A program made the translations under genes and the position numbers. Of a DNA stretch of 64,000 nucleotides, positions 37,787-47,191 are shown piece after piece. Within the stretch, counting starts at the first letter, position 1. Every line of letters starts with the position of its first letter. A model generated the notes under the pieces. That model was given only the letters and a program-made list of their open reading frames with translations, did no database searches and was not told the origin of the DNA. The stretch lies in assembly GCF_000271405.2 (NCBI RefSeq), contig NC_018081.1, positions 2,735,478-2,799,477 of the forward strand. The letters are read 5' to 3'. The DNA is from Enterococcus hirae ATCC 9790. Its GTDB lineage: Bacteria > Bacillota > Bacilli > Lactobacillales > Enterococcaceae.

Positions 37787-38896
37787 TTAAATCAAGGCCT
37801 TTCGTTTCATCACATTCACACCTTTTGGCGCCCAACCTGCTACGACTGCCGGTTGTGTCACTGTGATCCATCCTAAGCCAGCAAATACGATATCTGTTTT
37901 TTCTTTTACCGAAAATTCAAAACGAACCAATTCGGGAAATTCATTTACTTCATCGGGACGAGGTGGTTGTAATAATCCACCGACGTGTTTCACATAAAAT
38001 TCATCGGCTTTTGCTAATTTCGTTCGATGAATAGTGACATCATTTGAAACATAAGCAATAAATGAACCGCGTTGCCCACTGATAAAATCAAACCTTGCTA
38101 AACCGCCGAGAAAGAGTGTCTGTCCTTCATTCAATTGGTATCCTTTAGGCTTGATTTCTTTCGTTGGTGCAATGATCCTTAAATCTTTTTTTCCAAGATA
38201 ATGCGCCATTTGATGTCGATGGATAATCCCAGGAGTATCAATCAAGAAGTGCCCATCATCTAAAGGAATCTCGATCTTATCTAAAGTTGTCCCTGGAAAT
38301 TGAGAAGTCGTAATCACATCTTTGACACCTGCTGTGTTCTTGATGATTTGATTGATCAATGTCGATTTACCGACATTTGTCACACCAACGATATAGACGT
38401 CACGACCTTCACGATACTCTTCGATTTTTTTGAGTAGATTTTCCATTTCATTCGCTTTTTTTGCGCTTGTCAATAATACTTCAACCGGACGCAATCCAGC
38501 TTCATGTGCACGCTCTTTCATCCATTGGATCATTTTTGGTTTCTTCAGTGATTTAGGTAAAATATCCACTTTGTTTCCGACCAAGAGCACCGGGTTATTA
38601 CCTACAAAGCGATGTAGTCCAGGGATCAAAGAACCATTAAAATCAAAGATATCGACAACATTGACGATCAAGGCATCTTCTTGTCCTAGTTCATTCAGCA
38701 GGCGCAAAAAATCATCATCTGTCAGTGAAACATCTTGGATCTCATTATAATGTCTTAACCGGAAACAACGTTGGCAATAGACCTCACCTGATTCTAGTCC
38801 TTTTTCTAATGCTGCTTTTGGTGTATACCCTAATTCATTAGGATGGTCGGTTTGGATCGTTGCTCCACACCCAATACACTGTAGTTCTTCGTTCAT
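37787..38896 (-). CDS. yqeH: Circularly permuted ribosome-biogenesis GTPase YqeH
   Basis: 369 residues. The N-terminal zinc finger CIGCG...CQRC is followed by a permuted G domain: G4 VGNKVDILP before G1 GVTNVGKSTLINQI and G3 DTPGI. The C-terminal region resembles a TRAP-like RNA-binding fold. Needed for 30S assembly in B. subtilis. Four-base overlap with yqeG and 15-nt spacing to yhbY show one operon. Confidence 0.95.
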   Translation of the reverse strand: MNEELQCIGCGATIQTDHPNELGYTPKAALEKGLESGEVYCQRCFRLRHYNEIQDVSLTDDDFLRLLNELGQEDALIVNVVDIFDFNGSLIPGLHRFVGNNPVLLVGNKVDILPKSLKKPKMIQWMKERAHEAGLRPVEVLLTSAKKANEMENLLKKIEEYREGRDVYIVGVTNVGKSTLINQIIKNTAGVKDVITTSQFPGTTLDKIEIPLDDGHFLIDTPGIIHRHQMAHYLGKKDLRIIAPTKEIKPKGYQLNEGQTLFLGGLARFDFISGQRGSFIAYVSNDVTIHRTKLAKADEFYVKHVGGLLQPPRPDEVNEFPELVRFEFSVKEKTDIVFAGLGWITVTQPAVVAGWAPKGVNVMKRKALI

Positions 38897-39420
38897 TCAA
38901 TTCCACCTCGCCAGCCCATATCAGGATTGTGTGCTAATAAATAGGCCATGATTTTGCGTTCCCAAAAACGATTGAATCGTGTTTTCCAACTATCCGTTTC
39001 AATAATTGGTTTAACCAAGATACTTCTGATACCCGAACGATTAGCTGCTCGGATATCTGTCATGATTTGGTCACCGATCATCACAATTTCATCATCTGAA
39101 AGATTCAACATTTTTTTTGCTCGATTCATTCCTACGGCTAAAGGTTTTAATGCCCGAGCAACATACGTCAATTCAAATTTATCGATCGCTCGTGCTACTC
39201 GTTCAGAGCTATTGTTTGAAACAACCACTACTGGAATACCAGCATTTCTCATTTCTAAGATCCAGTCGAGTAATTCCTCTGTCCCATCAGGATTGTTCCA
39301 AGCGATCAACGTATTGTCCAAGTCAGTCAAAACTGCTTTAATCCCTAAGTTTTTTAATTGTGCAGGGGTTATCTTGTAGATGGCATCGACCATCCATGTT
39401 GGTTTATATTTTGAAAACAT
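38893..39420 (-). CDS. yqeG: YqeG family HAD-IIIA phosphatase
   Basis: 175 residues with HAD motif I DLDNTLI, motif II VVVSNNS, Lys in LKPLAVGM and motif IV MIGDQIMTDI. First gene of the yqeG-yqeH-yhbY-nadD-yqeK-rsfS operon; the family resembles phosphatidylglycerophosphatase GEP4, so a lipid phosphatase role is possible but unproven here. GAGGAG 7 nt before the ATG. A TATAAT with a poor -35 lies near 39475-39481. Confidence 0.9.
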   Translation of the reverse strand: MFSKYKPTWMVDAIYKITPAQLKNLGIKAVLTDLDNTLIAWNNPDGTEELLDWILEMRNAGIPVVVVSNNSSERVARAIDKFELTYVARALKPLAVGMNRAKKMLNLSDDEIVMIGDQIMTDIRAANRSGIRSILVKPIIETDSWKTRFNRFWERKIMAYLLAHNPDMGWRGGIE

Positions 39421-39614
39421 TTTGTCTCCTCATCTGCAAAAAATGAAGGAGCACGAAATGTACTCCTCAGCCCTATATTATACTTCATTCTTTCCAAAAA
39501 AACTACCTCTACACCTGAATCCTTCTGAATAAACAACTATTAACCTGAAATGATGAACAGACCGAAGTTACCAAACACTTTTAAAAGAGAAGAAATCATC
39601 CGTTTGACTACACT

Positions 39615-39663
39615 GATAAAATAAAAACTCTCCAAACACGAGAAACTGTTTCGAGAGTTTTCA
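39615..39663 (-). terminator. Terminator of the amino-acid ABC transporter operon
   Basis: Arms AAAACTCTC and GAGAGTTTT with an inner ACA/TGT pairing, then TTTATTTTATC on the minus strand; about 35 nt after the ATPase stop. Confidence 0.8.
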
Positions 39664-39696
39664 TTCGATTTTTTATTCTTTGGATGTTACTGACTT

Positions 39697-40431
39697 TTAT
39701 AATATTTTGGATAAAAATGCGACTGTTCGTGGATGACTGGTTTGTTCAAAAATAGCCGTCGGTGTACCTTCTTCAAGAATGGTTCCTCCATCCATAAATA
39801 GAACTCGATCACTGACTTCTTTTGCAAAGCCTATTTCGTGAGTCACAATGATCATAGTCATCCCTTCACGAGCTAATTGCAACATGATTTCTAACACTTC
39901 TCCGACCATCTCCGGATCAAGAGCTGAAGTCGGCTCATCAAATAGCATGACGTCGGGTTGCATGGCTAAAGCTCTCGCAATGGCGACCCGTTGTTGTTGT
40001 CCCCCAGATAAAGACTGAGGATAAGTATCGGCTTTTTCTAGCAGACCTACTTTCTTTAGCAGATCTCTAGCAATCTTTGTTGCTTCTTCTTTTGATTGCT
40101 TTTTGACTTTGATTGGTGACAAAGTGATGTTTTCTAAAACCGTCATATTAGGGAATAGATTAAACTGTTGGAAAACCATTCCCATTTTTTCTCTTGTTTT
40201 AAAAATATCATTTTGCTTGTCGGTAATTGTCATTCCTTCAAACTTGATTTCACCAGAAGTTGGTATCTCTAATAAGTTGATGCATCTTAGTAAAGTGCTT
40301 TTTCCCGAGCCTGATGGCCCTAAAAGTACCACGACTTCTCCTGGATAAATTTCAGCGGAAACGTCTTTCAGTACTTCCTGTTCACCGAATTTTTTATTTA
40401 AATGTGTAATTTTGATCAATGATTTGGCCAT
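39697..40431 (-). CDS. Polar amino-acid ABC transporter ATPase
   Basis: 244-residue ATP-binding subunit of the GlnQ/HisP type. Walker [11 protein letters not shown]-loop [13 protein letters not shown], signature LSGGQQQR, Walker [15 protein letters not shown] and switch His in IIVTHE. It powers import by the membrane protein encoded just upstream. The operon order is binding protein - permease - ATPase, with gaps of 12 and 13 nt. The substrate is probably glutamine or another polar amino acid, by family only. Confidence 0.92.
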   Translation of the reverse strand: MAKSLIKITHLNKKFGEQEVLKDVSAEIYPGEVVVLLGPSGSGKSTLLRCINLLEIPTSGEIKFEGMTITDKQNDIFKTREKMGMVFQQFNLFPNMTVLENITLSPIKVKKQSKEEATKIARDLLKKVGLLEKADTYPQSLSGGQQQRVAIARALAMQPDVMLFDEPTSALDPEMVGEVLEIMLQLAREGMTMIIVTHEIGFAKEVSDRVLFMDGGTILEEGTPTAIFEQTSHPRTVAFLSKIL

Positions 40432-40444
40432 CTATTTTCACCCT

Positions 40445-41134
40445 TCATCCTTGGTATCCTTTACCTAATCTTTTCTCCCAGCGATTTAGTAACCGAGAAG
40501 TAGCAAACGTCATGCTGAAATAAACGGCTGCTGCTATAAAATAAGGCTCTAATGGAACATACGAATTGGATATGACGATTTGCGCCGCTCCCATCAGTTC
40601 ATTGATTCCGATCGCAGTCAACAGGGAAGAATCTTTAATCAACGTAATAAATTCATTGCCTAAAGGAGGCAAAATATTTCTTAATGCTTGTGGTAAAATC
40701 ACGTAACGCATCGTTTGTGCTGGACGCAACCCTAATGAATAGGAGGCTTCTGTTTGACCGTTGTTCACTGCCAGGATCCCCCCACGGATGATCTCTGCCA
40801 CATAGGCACCGGAATTTAAAGATAACACGATCATTCCTGGAAGCAGGCGGCCAAGATCAACAGTTAAAACACCTACTTCTAGATCTTTTGAAGGAAAAAA
40901 TCCTTGAAGCAATAAAAAGCCGATCATGATTTGTAGAAGCATCGGTGTTCCTCGTAACACTTCGATATAGACATTAGCTAAAACATTCAACGGTTTCTTT
41001 TTGGACAATTTTAGTAACGCCATAAGTAAACCGATACCCGTTCCCAAGATCACTGTGACGACCGAAATCATGATTGTTATTCCTGTACCTGATAAAAAAT
41101 AAGGGAAATATTTATCTAAAAAAGAAAAATCCAC
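40445..41134 (-). CDS. Polar amino-acid ABC transporter permease
   Basis: 229-residue HisM/GlnP-type membrane subunit with about five helices. The EAA loop that contacts the ATPase is visible as GLRPAQTMRYVILPQALRNILPPLGNE; RGTPMLLQ is the classical N-terminal family motif. Homodimer likely, because no second permease gene is present. Confidence 0.92.
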   Translation of the reverse strand: MDFSFLDKYFPYFLSGTGITIMISVVTVILGTGIGLLMALLKLSKKKPLNVLANVYIEVLRGTPMLLQIMIGFLLLQGFFPSKDLEVGVLTVDLGRLLPGMIVLSLNSGAYVAEIIRGGILAVNNGQTEASYSLGLRPAQTMRYVILPQALRNILPPLGNEFITLIKDSSLLTAIGINELMGAAQIVISNSYVPLEPYFIAAAVYFSMTFATSRLLNRWEKRLGKGYQG

Positions 41135-41146
41135 TCTGCCTGACCT

Positions 41147-41974
41147 CTATTCTGTCGCTGTTTTTTCAGCTAATTCGTTATTTTGTTGAATAAATTCTTC
41201 AATTTTTCCTTCATCATTCAACTTTTTGATGATTTGGTTTAATTCTTTTTGTAGTTGACTGCTTTCTTTAGGTAACGCAATAGCAAAGGCTTCATCAGGA
41301 GCTGGCTCAAGTGAAATATCAGCGATCATCAGATCAGGATTTTGGGCGATATATGATTCGGCGATCGTTTTTTCAACGACTGTCGCAGCTAATGAGCCTT
41401 GGTTAACTTCAACGATCATGTTGGGAACTTTGTCGATTGTCACAAGCTTCGCACCTTTCAGTTGCGTCTTAACTAATTCCTCTTGAATGGATCCCTTTTG
41501 AGCACCCACATTTTTATCTTTTAGGTCATTCGCATTGCGATAGATTTCTTTATTTTTTTTGTTGATGATTACCACTTGTGGTGGGTTGTAATAATTGTCT
41601 GTGAAATCAAATTGTTGTTTTCTTTCATCTGTGGCAGAAATCGCTGAAATAGCAAGATCTGCTTTACCTTCTTTTAAGGAAGCTAAAACGGTATTGAAAT
41701 TCATATCTGATACTTCAGCTTTTACTCCTAGTTCTTTCGCGATTGCTTTAGCTAAGTCAATATCAGATCCTACGATTTTATCTTTCCCGTCAACCATCGT
41801 ATGAAACTCAAACGGCGCGTAATCAGCCGACGTAGCTACTTTTAGTACCCCGCTTTTTTTAATCGCTGCTAACTGATCCTTTTCCTGACCTTGAGCAGTC
41901 GTATTGCTGCTGCCACATGCACCTAAAGTCGCTAGTGCAAACAGTACCGTTAACATCCCAAAGAATTTTTTCAT
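41147..41974 (-). CDS. Amino-acid ABC transporter substrate-binding lipoprotein
   Basis: 275 residues. Signal peptide with lipobox LGAC (Cys20), so it is lipid-anchored on the outer face. The mature part is a type II periplasmic-binding fold (SBP_bac_3): GVLKVATSADYAPFEF, GSDIDLAKAIAKELG, ISATDERKQQFDFTDNYY, and GAQKGSIQEELVK. The start has GGAGG 8 nt upstream. First gene of the operon, preceded by an extended -10 (ATGCTATAAT near 42021-42030) without a good -35. Confidence 0.93.
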   Translation of the reverse strand: MKKFFGMLTVLFALATLGACGSSNTTAQGQEKDQLAAIKKSGVLKVATSADYAPFEFHTMVDGKDKIVGSDIDLAKAIAKELGVKAEVSDMNFNTVLASLKEGKADLAISAISATDERKQQFDFTDNYYNPPQVVIINKKNKEIYRNANDLKDKNVGAQKGSIQEELVKTQLKGAKLVTIDKVPNMIVEVNQGSLAATVVEKTIAESYIAQNPDLMIADISLEPAPDEAFAIALPKESSQLQKELNQIIKKLNDEGKIEEFIQQNNELAEKTATE

Positions 41975-42147
41975 GTCATTTTCCTCCTACGTTAAAACTT
42001 TTGTATTAAGTGAAGTAATTATAGCATGAAACTTTCAAAAAAAAGCATTTTTTGTATATTTATTTAAAAAAATGTATTTTAAGGTGAATATATTGTATAT
42101 AAAACAAATAAAAGAATAATTATTTTAGAATAGTTTTCAATAAAATG

Positions 42148-42186
42148 AAAAAGAGCTAAGAACGAAAAAGTCATCTTAGCTCTTTT
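42148..42186. terminator. Bidirectional hairpin terminator upstream of the ABC operon
   Basis: Stem AAAGAGCTAAGA / TCTTAGCTCTTT with a 12-nt loop; A/T flanks on both sides. It would insulate the ABC operon from transcripts arriving through the accessory region. Confidence 0.75.
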
Positions 42187-42601
42187 ACAGGTGTAACCAC
42201 AGATAAGGTTAGTTAATCTCCCGCAAGAAGATAAAAGTCATCAAACATTCAAGAAGGAAATTTTGGAAATTCTACTTCTTGATGCGAAACACTCTTTATG
42301 TGCAAATAATATTTATCAGAGTTCAATTAGATCTGGGAATCAAATTCCATGTCTGATTACTAGTATTTTTCATTGTTCTACTGATAATAGGATTAAAATC
42401 AGTTAGATTATTGTCTTCTAGATCCTATCTACACTCACATTAGAATCCTTATCTTGATAACAAAAACAGCGGGAATCTAGTCCGTTATAACCGCCGTTCA
42501 CTCTGAGTGTATTCTAGTCTGCAGTTGGATTGTTTGCGCAAAATTCATTCACACTATAGGAATGCTAGTAGAACCTTGCACTTATCCAAAGAAAAGAAAC
42601 G

Positions 42602-42650
42602 GAGACAAAAGTAGCATCTTCGGAAAATTAGTCGGAATTACTTGATACTA
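42602..42650 (+). repeat. GAGACAAAAG repeat, left copy
   Basis: Resembles, in the opposite orientation, the end of the element at 45793-45949: 24 of the first 27 bases agree (GAGACAAAAG-AGC-TCTTCGGAAAAT), and weak similarity continues for about 20 bases. Together the two copies bracket the LRR gene. Confidence 0.5.
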
Positions 42651-42881
42651 AACATGTTTGTTTCAACCCCTTCTGTGCTCAACTAAGTTTCCTATTCTAA
42701 GTAATTCTCAATCAGCTTGTTTGACCAACTAATTATGCAACTGATTAATTCTAAATAATCTTAGAATCATCGTATGGTCTCTAAACAGATCTTATTTTAC
42801 TAAATATAAACCTCTGTACACATTCCGGTATTCCTCATTTAGCTCAACCTGTTTGAATTTTGAGCGTATCTTAAATCAAGA

Positions 42882-42931
42882 AAACTGAGACATTGATCAG
42901 ATTTTTTCTAATCAATGCCCCAGTTTTTAGA
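42882..42931 (-). terminator. Terminator of the LRR protein gene
   Basis: On the minus strand ACTGGGGCATTGAT...TAG pairs with CTG..ATCAATGTCTCAGT, followed by TTTTC. It lies about 25 nt after the stop. Confidence 0.8.
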
Positions 42932-42953
42932 CTTACATTAATTTGTTTTTTCC

Positions 42954-45374
42954 TTAATTAACAGAAACTGTTTGGTTTTCAGCCAATAAGTTGCCACTTC
43001 CATCATAGAAATTCATTGTTACTTGATCATCAGCTTTGATTAGGTCTGGCTTCACATAATAACTGATTGCCCCATCCTTAAAGCTCCCACCTTTACTGAT
43101 CAGTTTACCATTGACAAACAAGTGCCCTTGGTGAACTTGGGTATCAGAACCATAGGCTCCTTTGATCGTTTGTGTGCCGATTTTATAAGTCAATTCGTTG
43201 ATTTCAGCTGTTGGTGTTTGAATAGTGACATCAATCTCTGATCCTGGAATTTGTTGTCCTCGATTGTTGGCACCCATCAAGACTACCTGATCGTCTTCTG
43301 ACACTTTAAGGTTTCCTACATAATAACTGAACTTGCCATCTTTGAAGCTGCCGCCTTGACTAACTTTTTCGCCATTGACCAACAAGATTCCTTGGTAAAC
43401 ATCGCCTGTGTAGCTTCCTTCGATCACTGTACTGATTCCCACACGATGGGCTTCTGTTAATTGACCCAGTTGTTCTCCTATAGTCACTGGTTGTGGGTCC
43501 CCTAGTGGTGTATCGAATTTATCATAGCCTTGAATCGTTGCTTGATCCCCTGCTTTGATGATTTGAGAGTTCACATAATAGCTAAACTTGCCATCTTTAT
43601 AGGTTCCGCCCCAGCTGATTACTTCCCCATTCACTACTAGTTTTCCTTTATGGATATCCCCCGTATAAGATCCAGTAATGGTTGAATCACCTAGCTTATA
43701 AGTGTCCACCTGATCAATTGATCCTGAAGATTCGGAAATCACTTCAATCTCTTTGGAATCTATCAATTCCTTCTCTTTGTTGTAGCCATCTAATACGACT
43801 TTGTCGCCGACTTTTAATTTGCCAACACCGACATAATAGCTGAATTGACCATCTTTGAAGCTACCGCCCCAGCTAACCACTTTGCCATTAACGGTTAATC
43901 GGCCGAGAGACATATCCCCTGTGTAGGTTCCAGTAATATTGACATCTCCTACATGATATTCTTGTGGTTTCAACTCACTTTTCACTAGTTCTGCCACATA
44001 AGTTCCTGCCGTTAAATCCCCAGTTCCGTAATTTGTCATAAAGTCAGCAGGTGAATAGCCTTTGGACTGACCATCTTCACGAATCCAATTTCCTGTCAGC
44101 TGATCTCCATCGTTCAATGCTTTCGGTGCTGATAAACCAGTGTCTCCAACCGCCTTAAAGTGATCGCCTAGTGTTAATTTAGCAAGAGGTGTATTCTTAA
44201 ACATACTTCCCATCGTTGTTACTTTGCTAGTGTCAAAGCTACTTACATCTAGACTTGTTAAGTTATCCATATCGTAAAACATTGTACTCATATCTGTTAC
44301 ATTACTAGTATCAAAGCCACTTAGATCTAGGCTTGTTAAGTTCCCCATCTCTCTAAACATCTCGCGCATAGTTGTTACGTTACAAGTATCAAAACCACTT
44401 ACATCTAGACTTGTTACGCTACTCATACCGGAAAACATACCATACATACTTGTCACGTTACTAGTATTCCAACCATTTACATCCAAATTTGTTATGTTTT
44501 TCATACCCAGAAACATATAACTCATAACTGTGACTTTACTGGTATCAAAGCCACTTACATCTAAACTTGTTACGCCGTTCCTATAAAACATATAAGACAT
44601 ATCTGTTACTTTGCTGGTGTCAAAGCTACTTACATCTAAACTTGTTAAGTTACTCATCTCTTTAAACATCTCGCACATGTTTGTTACGTTACTAGTATCC
44701 AATTGATTTAACCCTTCAATTTCAGTTAAATTATTAAGATACTTGGATCCGGTAAGATCACTACTAAATAAGTAGGCAGAATCTTCCGGAGCAACTACTT
44801 TTCCAGCCAAGACAATTTTCTTGATGGCTTCACTATCTACTTTGTCGCTGTTCCAAGGTGATTCTTCATAGCCACTTAATTCACCTGCTTCGATCGTCAA
44901 TACCCCTGTATTTTCATCAAAAGTATACGGACTGGTAACCCACGTACCTGTTATCTCGGAGGTAGCTGCCACGTTCGCTTTTTGCGCTACTTTTGGCGCT
45001 TCAGCTGTTGGATTAGTTGCATCCCCTTCACTTTCGGCAGTCGCTGCTGTTGCTTGTTCTTGTTCTTTTGCTTGTTCCTGGGTGTTCTCAGTTGTTTCAT
45101 CCGTTGCTTCATCAGTTGTTGCTAATGAATCACTAGTTGTAGTGGTTGAATCCGTTGGGTTTACTAACGGCTCTGTGACGTTTTGTATCGTTTGATCGAT
45201 GACTTCTTTTGCTTCATTCGCCTGTGTTTGTTCAGTAGCAGTTTCAGCTGTTGGTGACAAAGTATCCGCTAATGCCATCGTTGGTGCGATCCCAGCATTT
45301 CCCATCACACCAGCCACCGCAAACATCGTTAATAGCTGTTTTTTACGTTTTGCTGTTAATTTTTTCTTACTCAT
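42954..45374 (-). CDS. Secreted BspA/DUF285-type leucine-rich-repeat protein
   Basis: 806-residue extracellular protein. Signal peptide with basic N-terminus (KKKLTAKRKKQ), hydrophobic core and likely cleavage after ALA near residue 36. A Thr/Glu/Ala-rich linker of about 100 residues follows, then a domain beginning ITGTWVTSPYTF. Seven 25-residue DUF285 repeats (DTSNVTDMSTMFYDMDNLTSLD type) occupy about 218-390. Four C-terminal repeats of about 80 residues (about 471-806) each contain the pattern ITGxYTGDxxxGxLxVNG and GGSFKDGxFSYYV. There is no LPXTG, WxL or membrane anchor; the protein ends in QTVSVN. BspA-like proteins bind host matrix or other bacteria; this one's ligand is unknown. The C-terminal repeats may attach it to the wall (inference). 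The start is the ATG at 45374 behind AAAGGAG. Confidence 0.88.
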   Translation of the reverse strand: MSKKKLTAKRKKQLLTMFAVAGVMGNAGIAPTMALADTLSPTAETATEQTQANEAKEVIDQTIQNVTEPLVNPTDSTTTTSDSLATTDEATDETTENTQEQAKEQEQATAATAESEGDATNPTAEAPKVAQKANVAATSEITGTWVTSPYTFDENTGVLTIEAGELSGYEESPWNSDKVDSEAIKKIVLAGKVVAPEDSAYLFSSDLTGSKYLNNLTEIEGLNQLDTSNVTNMCEMFKEMSNLTSLDVSSFDTSKVTDMSYMFYRNGVTSLDVSGFDTSKVTVMSYMFLGMKNITNLDVNGWNTSNVTSMYGMFSGMSSVTSLDVSGFDTCNVTTMREMFREMGNLTSLDLSGFDTSNVTDMSTMFYDMDNLTSLDVSSFDTSKVTTMGSMFKNTPLAKLTLGDHFKAVGDTGLSAPKALNDGDQLTGNWIREDGQSKGYSPADFMTNYGTGDLTAGTYVAELVKSELKPQEYHVGDVNITGTYTGDMSLGRLTVNGKVVSWGGSFKDGQFSYYVGVGKLKVGDKVVLDGYNKEKELIDSKEIEVISESSGSIDQVDTYKLGDSTITGSYTGDIHKGKLVVNGEVISWGGTYKDGKFSYYVNSQIIKAGDQATIQGYDKFDTPLGDPQPVTIGEQLGQLTEAHRVGISTVIEGSYTGDVYQGILLVNGEKVSQGGSFKDGKFSYYVGNLKVSEDDQVVLMGANNRGQQIPGSEIDVTIQTPTAEINELTYKIGTQTIKGAYGSDTQVHQGHLFVNGKLISKGGSFKDGAISYYVKPDLIKADDQVTMNFYDGSGNLLAENQTVSVN

Positions 45375-45792
45375 ATTTACTCCTTTTTTTCTCTTATTTT
45401 TGATCATTACTTTCTCGTCAATACCACTTCATCAGCTTTAGGTGTTTTCTCTGTTTTCAATTGATATCTCTTTCCAATGTCCATTTTGTTACCGAAGCTG
45501 ACAAAATCGTATGGATCATCTCCCCTGTAGCTTTTATTTTACTTGTTCTAATCAAGAGTAAACGCTCAATATAACTAATTAATATTCTTGAATCTTGATC
45601 GTTTACCATAACTGTTTTGTTGTATGTATTTTTTTCATTGATTGAGGAAATCAATCAAGCTTTCTCTACTACTTATCATCTGAAAAAATTTTTCATCTAC
45701 ATGTTACTATTTATGTAAAGGTTCATAAGTGGCAGAATAACCTGCAACCTTTTAGACAGGAGAAAGATTTAAATATATCAAAAAAGGAAGTG

Positions 45793-45949
45793 GAGACAAA
45801 AGTAGTTAGCATCAAGAAATAAGAAGAGATTCCCAAAAATTGACAAGAAACACAAAAACTAGTTTTTTGCTGTTGATTGTTACCTACTTGGTGCTTCTCA
45901 AATTTTTCGTAAATTTCAGCAGATTTTCCGAAGACGCTGCTTTTGTCTC
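45793..45949. repeat. 157-bp foldback element (MITE-like)
   Basis: The ends are inverted repeats: GAGACAAAAGTAG at the left and GCTGCTTTTGTCTC at the right. Inside, further stretches pair imperfectly (CAAAAATTGACAAGAAACAC against GTGCTTCTCAAATTTTTCG), so the whole forms a long hairpin. There is no coding capacity. It resembles the short modular repeats known from enterococci (EFAR-type), without my being able to prove membership. Confidence 0.5.
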
Positions 45950-45970
45950 ATGTTTATTTGTTTTTTAGAG

Positions 45971-46003
45971 ATACTAGATGAGACTGAGACAAGTTCTGTC
46001 CCA
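45971..46003. repeat. TGGGAC-type hairpin
   Basis: GAGACTGAGACA-AGTTC-TGTCCCAGTCTC, a 12-bp stem with one G-T pair, and no clear T run. Probably a relic or weak terminator at the edge of the foldback element. Confidence 0.6.
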
Positions 46004-46196
46004 GTCTCCTTGAAAAATTATAGAGCCCATATTCATGCCAACCAAATGGTAGACACATGATTATATTCAACAGAGCGATTATCGCATTCCCATTTATAAA
46101 ATCTCTGATGAATGATAGAGGATAATCTCCAATCCTTGTATTCAATGTTTTTTAAAAAAGCAGAAAGGGTAATAAAAAAACTATCAACGTGAAATA

Positions 46197-46246
46197 ACAA
46201 AAAAATCTGAGACAGAATGAGATTCATTCTGACCCAGATTTGATTT
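46197..46246 (-). terminator. TGGGAC-type terminator
   Basis: On the minus strand AAATCTGGGTCAGAATGA pairs with TCATTCTGTCTCAGATTT, followed by TTTTTG. It sits downstream of the accA terminator and would stop read-through into the accessory region. Confidence 0.7.
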
Positions 46247-46282
46247 TACACCATTCATCAGTCCTTATTGACAAAGAGCCGA

Positions 46283-46358
46283 AAAATTCAAAAAGCAATC
46301 GACCTCCAAAGCTGTTCCTGTCATCTAACAGGAAACGGTGGGTAGGTCGATTGCTTTA
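46283..46358 (-). terminator. Terminator of the fab-acc operon
   Basis: Long outer stem AAAGCAATCGACCT / AGGTCGATTGCTTT with an inner CCTGT/ACAGG hairpin, then TTTTTGAATTTTT on the minus strand; about 50 nt after the accA stop. Confidence 0.9.
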
Positions 46359-46405
46359 TTCATTCAATTTGGTGCATAACTGTTTGTCTTATTCTTTATA
46401 ACTGT

Positions 46406-47191
46406 TTAAAATTTACGGAATCTTTGATAACGTCGTTCAAGCAACTCTTCAGTGGAAGTTTGACATAGTTCGGTCAATTTTTCAATCAATGATTTTTGTA
46501 ACATTCGACTGACTTTTTCTTTACTTAAAGCTTGCCCATTTACTGTTTCCGGTATCACACGATCGATGACATCTAATTCTAATAATTCAGCTGCCGCAAC
46601 TTTCATTAATTCAGCCGCTTCAGCTGCTCGACTACCATCTTTCCACAAAATCGACGCAAAACCTTCAGGAGATAAGACAGCATAAATCGTCTGTTCAAGC
46701 ATCCAAACTTCATCAGCTAAGCCAAGAGCCAATGCTCCTCCGCTTCCACCTTCACCGATGATGATTGCAATGATCGGTACTTTTAGATCAGACATCTCTA
46801 ATAGGTTTCTGGCAATCGCTTCTCCTTCACCACGTTCTTCTGCACCAACACCACAATAGGCACCAGCAGTATTAATCAGTGTGATAATAGGACGATGGAA
46901 TTTTTCTGCCTGTTTCATCAGACGAAGTGCTTTACGATAGCCTTCTGGATGAGGCGAACCAAAATTTCTACGAATATTTTCTTGAAGGTCTCGTCCTTTT
47001 TGGATCCCAATAACTGTGACAGGTTTTCCATCTAATTTGGCAACCCCACCAACGACTGCTTCGTCGTCTCCAAATAAACGATCGCCATGAAATTCTTGAA
47101 ACCCCTCAAAGATATCTTCAAAAAAATCAAGACTCGTCCAACGATCCTTTTCACGCGCCAGTTGAACGATCTCATGTGCTGTTTTATCCAT
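46406..47191 (-). CDS. accA: Acetyl-CoA carboxylase carboxyltransferase subunit alpha
   Basis: With AccD, transfers CO2 from carboxybiotin to acetyl-CoA to give malonyl-CoA, the first step of fatty-acid synthesis. 261 residues. Crotonase fold blocks: [56 protein letters not shown], and [13 protein letters not shown] (oxyanion hole). The start overlaps accD by 8 nt. Last gene of the cluster. Confidence 0.96.
   Translation of the reverse strand: MDKTAHEIVQLAREKDRWTSLDFFEDIFEGFQEFHGDRLFGDDEAVVGGVAKLDGKPVTVIGIQKGRDLQENIRRNFGSPHPEGYRKALRLMKQAEKFHRPIITLINTAGAYCGVGAEERGEGEAIARNLLEMSDLKVPIIAIIIGEGGSGGALALGLADEVWMLEQTIYAVLSPEGFASILWKDGSRAAEAAELMKVAAAELLELDVIDRVIPETVNGQALSKEKVSRMLQKSLIEKLTELCQTSTEELLERRYQRFRKF

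Larger units (their letters stand above)
42000..42953. other. Gene-free accessory spacer with hairpins and a repeat
   Basis: About 950 bp between the ABC operon and the LRR gene. No frame with a binding site was found on either strand. It holds a bidirectional hairpin (42148-42186), an isolated copy of the GAGACAAAAG repeat (42602-42650) and the terminator of the LRR gene (42882-42931). The composition is mixed and without coding rhythm, suggesting decayed DNA. Confidence 0.5.
45375..46405. other. Gene-free accessory spacer upstream of the LRR gene
   Basis: About 1 kb between the LRR gene and accA. It contains a foldback element (45793-45949), two TGGGAC-type hairpins and the accA terminator. 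Frames at 45457-45654 and 45954-46227 have no binding sites and no recognisable product. I found no convincing promoter for the LRR gene; TTGACG-17-AATAAG near 45393-45421 is poor. Confidence 0.5.

Noticed and set aside
42954..45374. LRR gene as part of a WxL/DUF916 surface-complex locus
   Set aside because: No WxL or DUF916 genes adjoin it, and the C-terminus lacks a WxL domain.
45457..45654. 65-codon minus-strand frame upstream of the LRR gene
   Set aside because: No ribosome binding site, no hydrophobic or domain pattern, and it lies in a gene-free accessory spacer.
45954..46227. Two overlapping minus-strand frames between the foldback element and accA
   Set aside because: No start signals; they cross the TGGGAC-type hairpins. 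A worn-down gene remnant is possible but not supportable.
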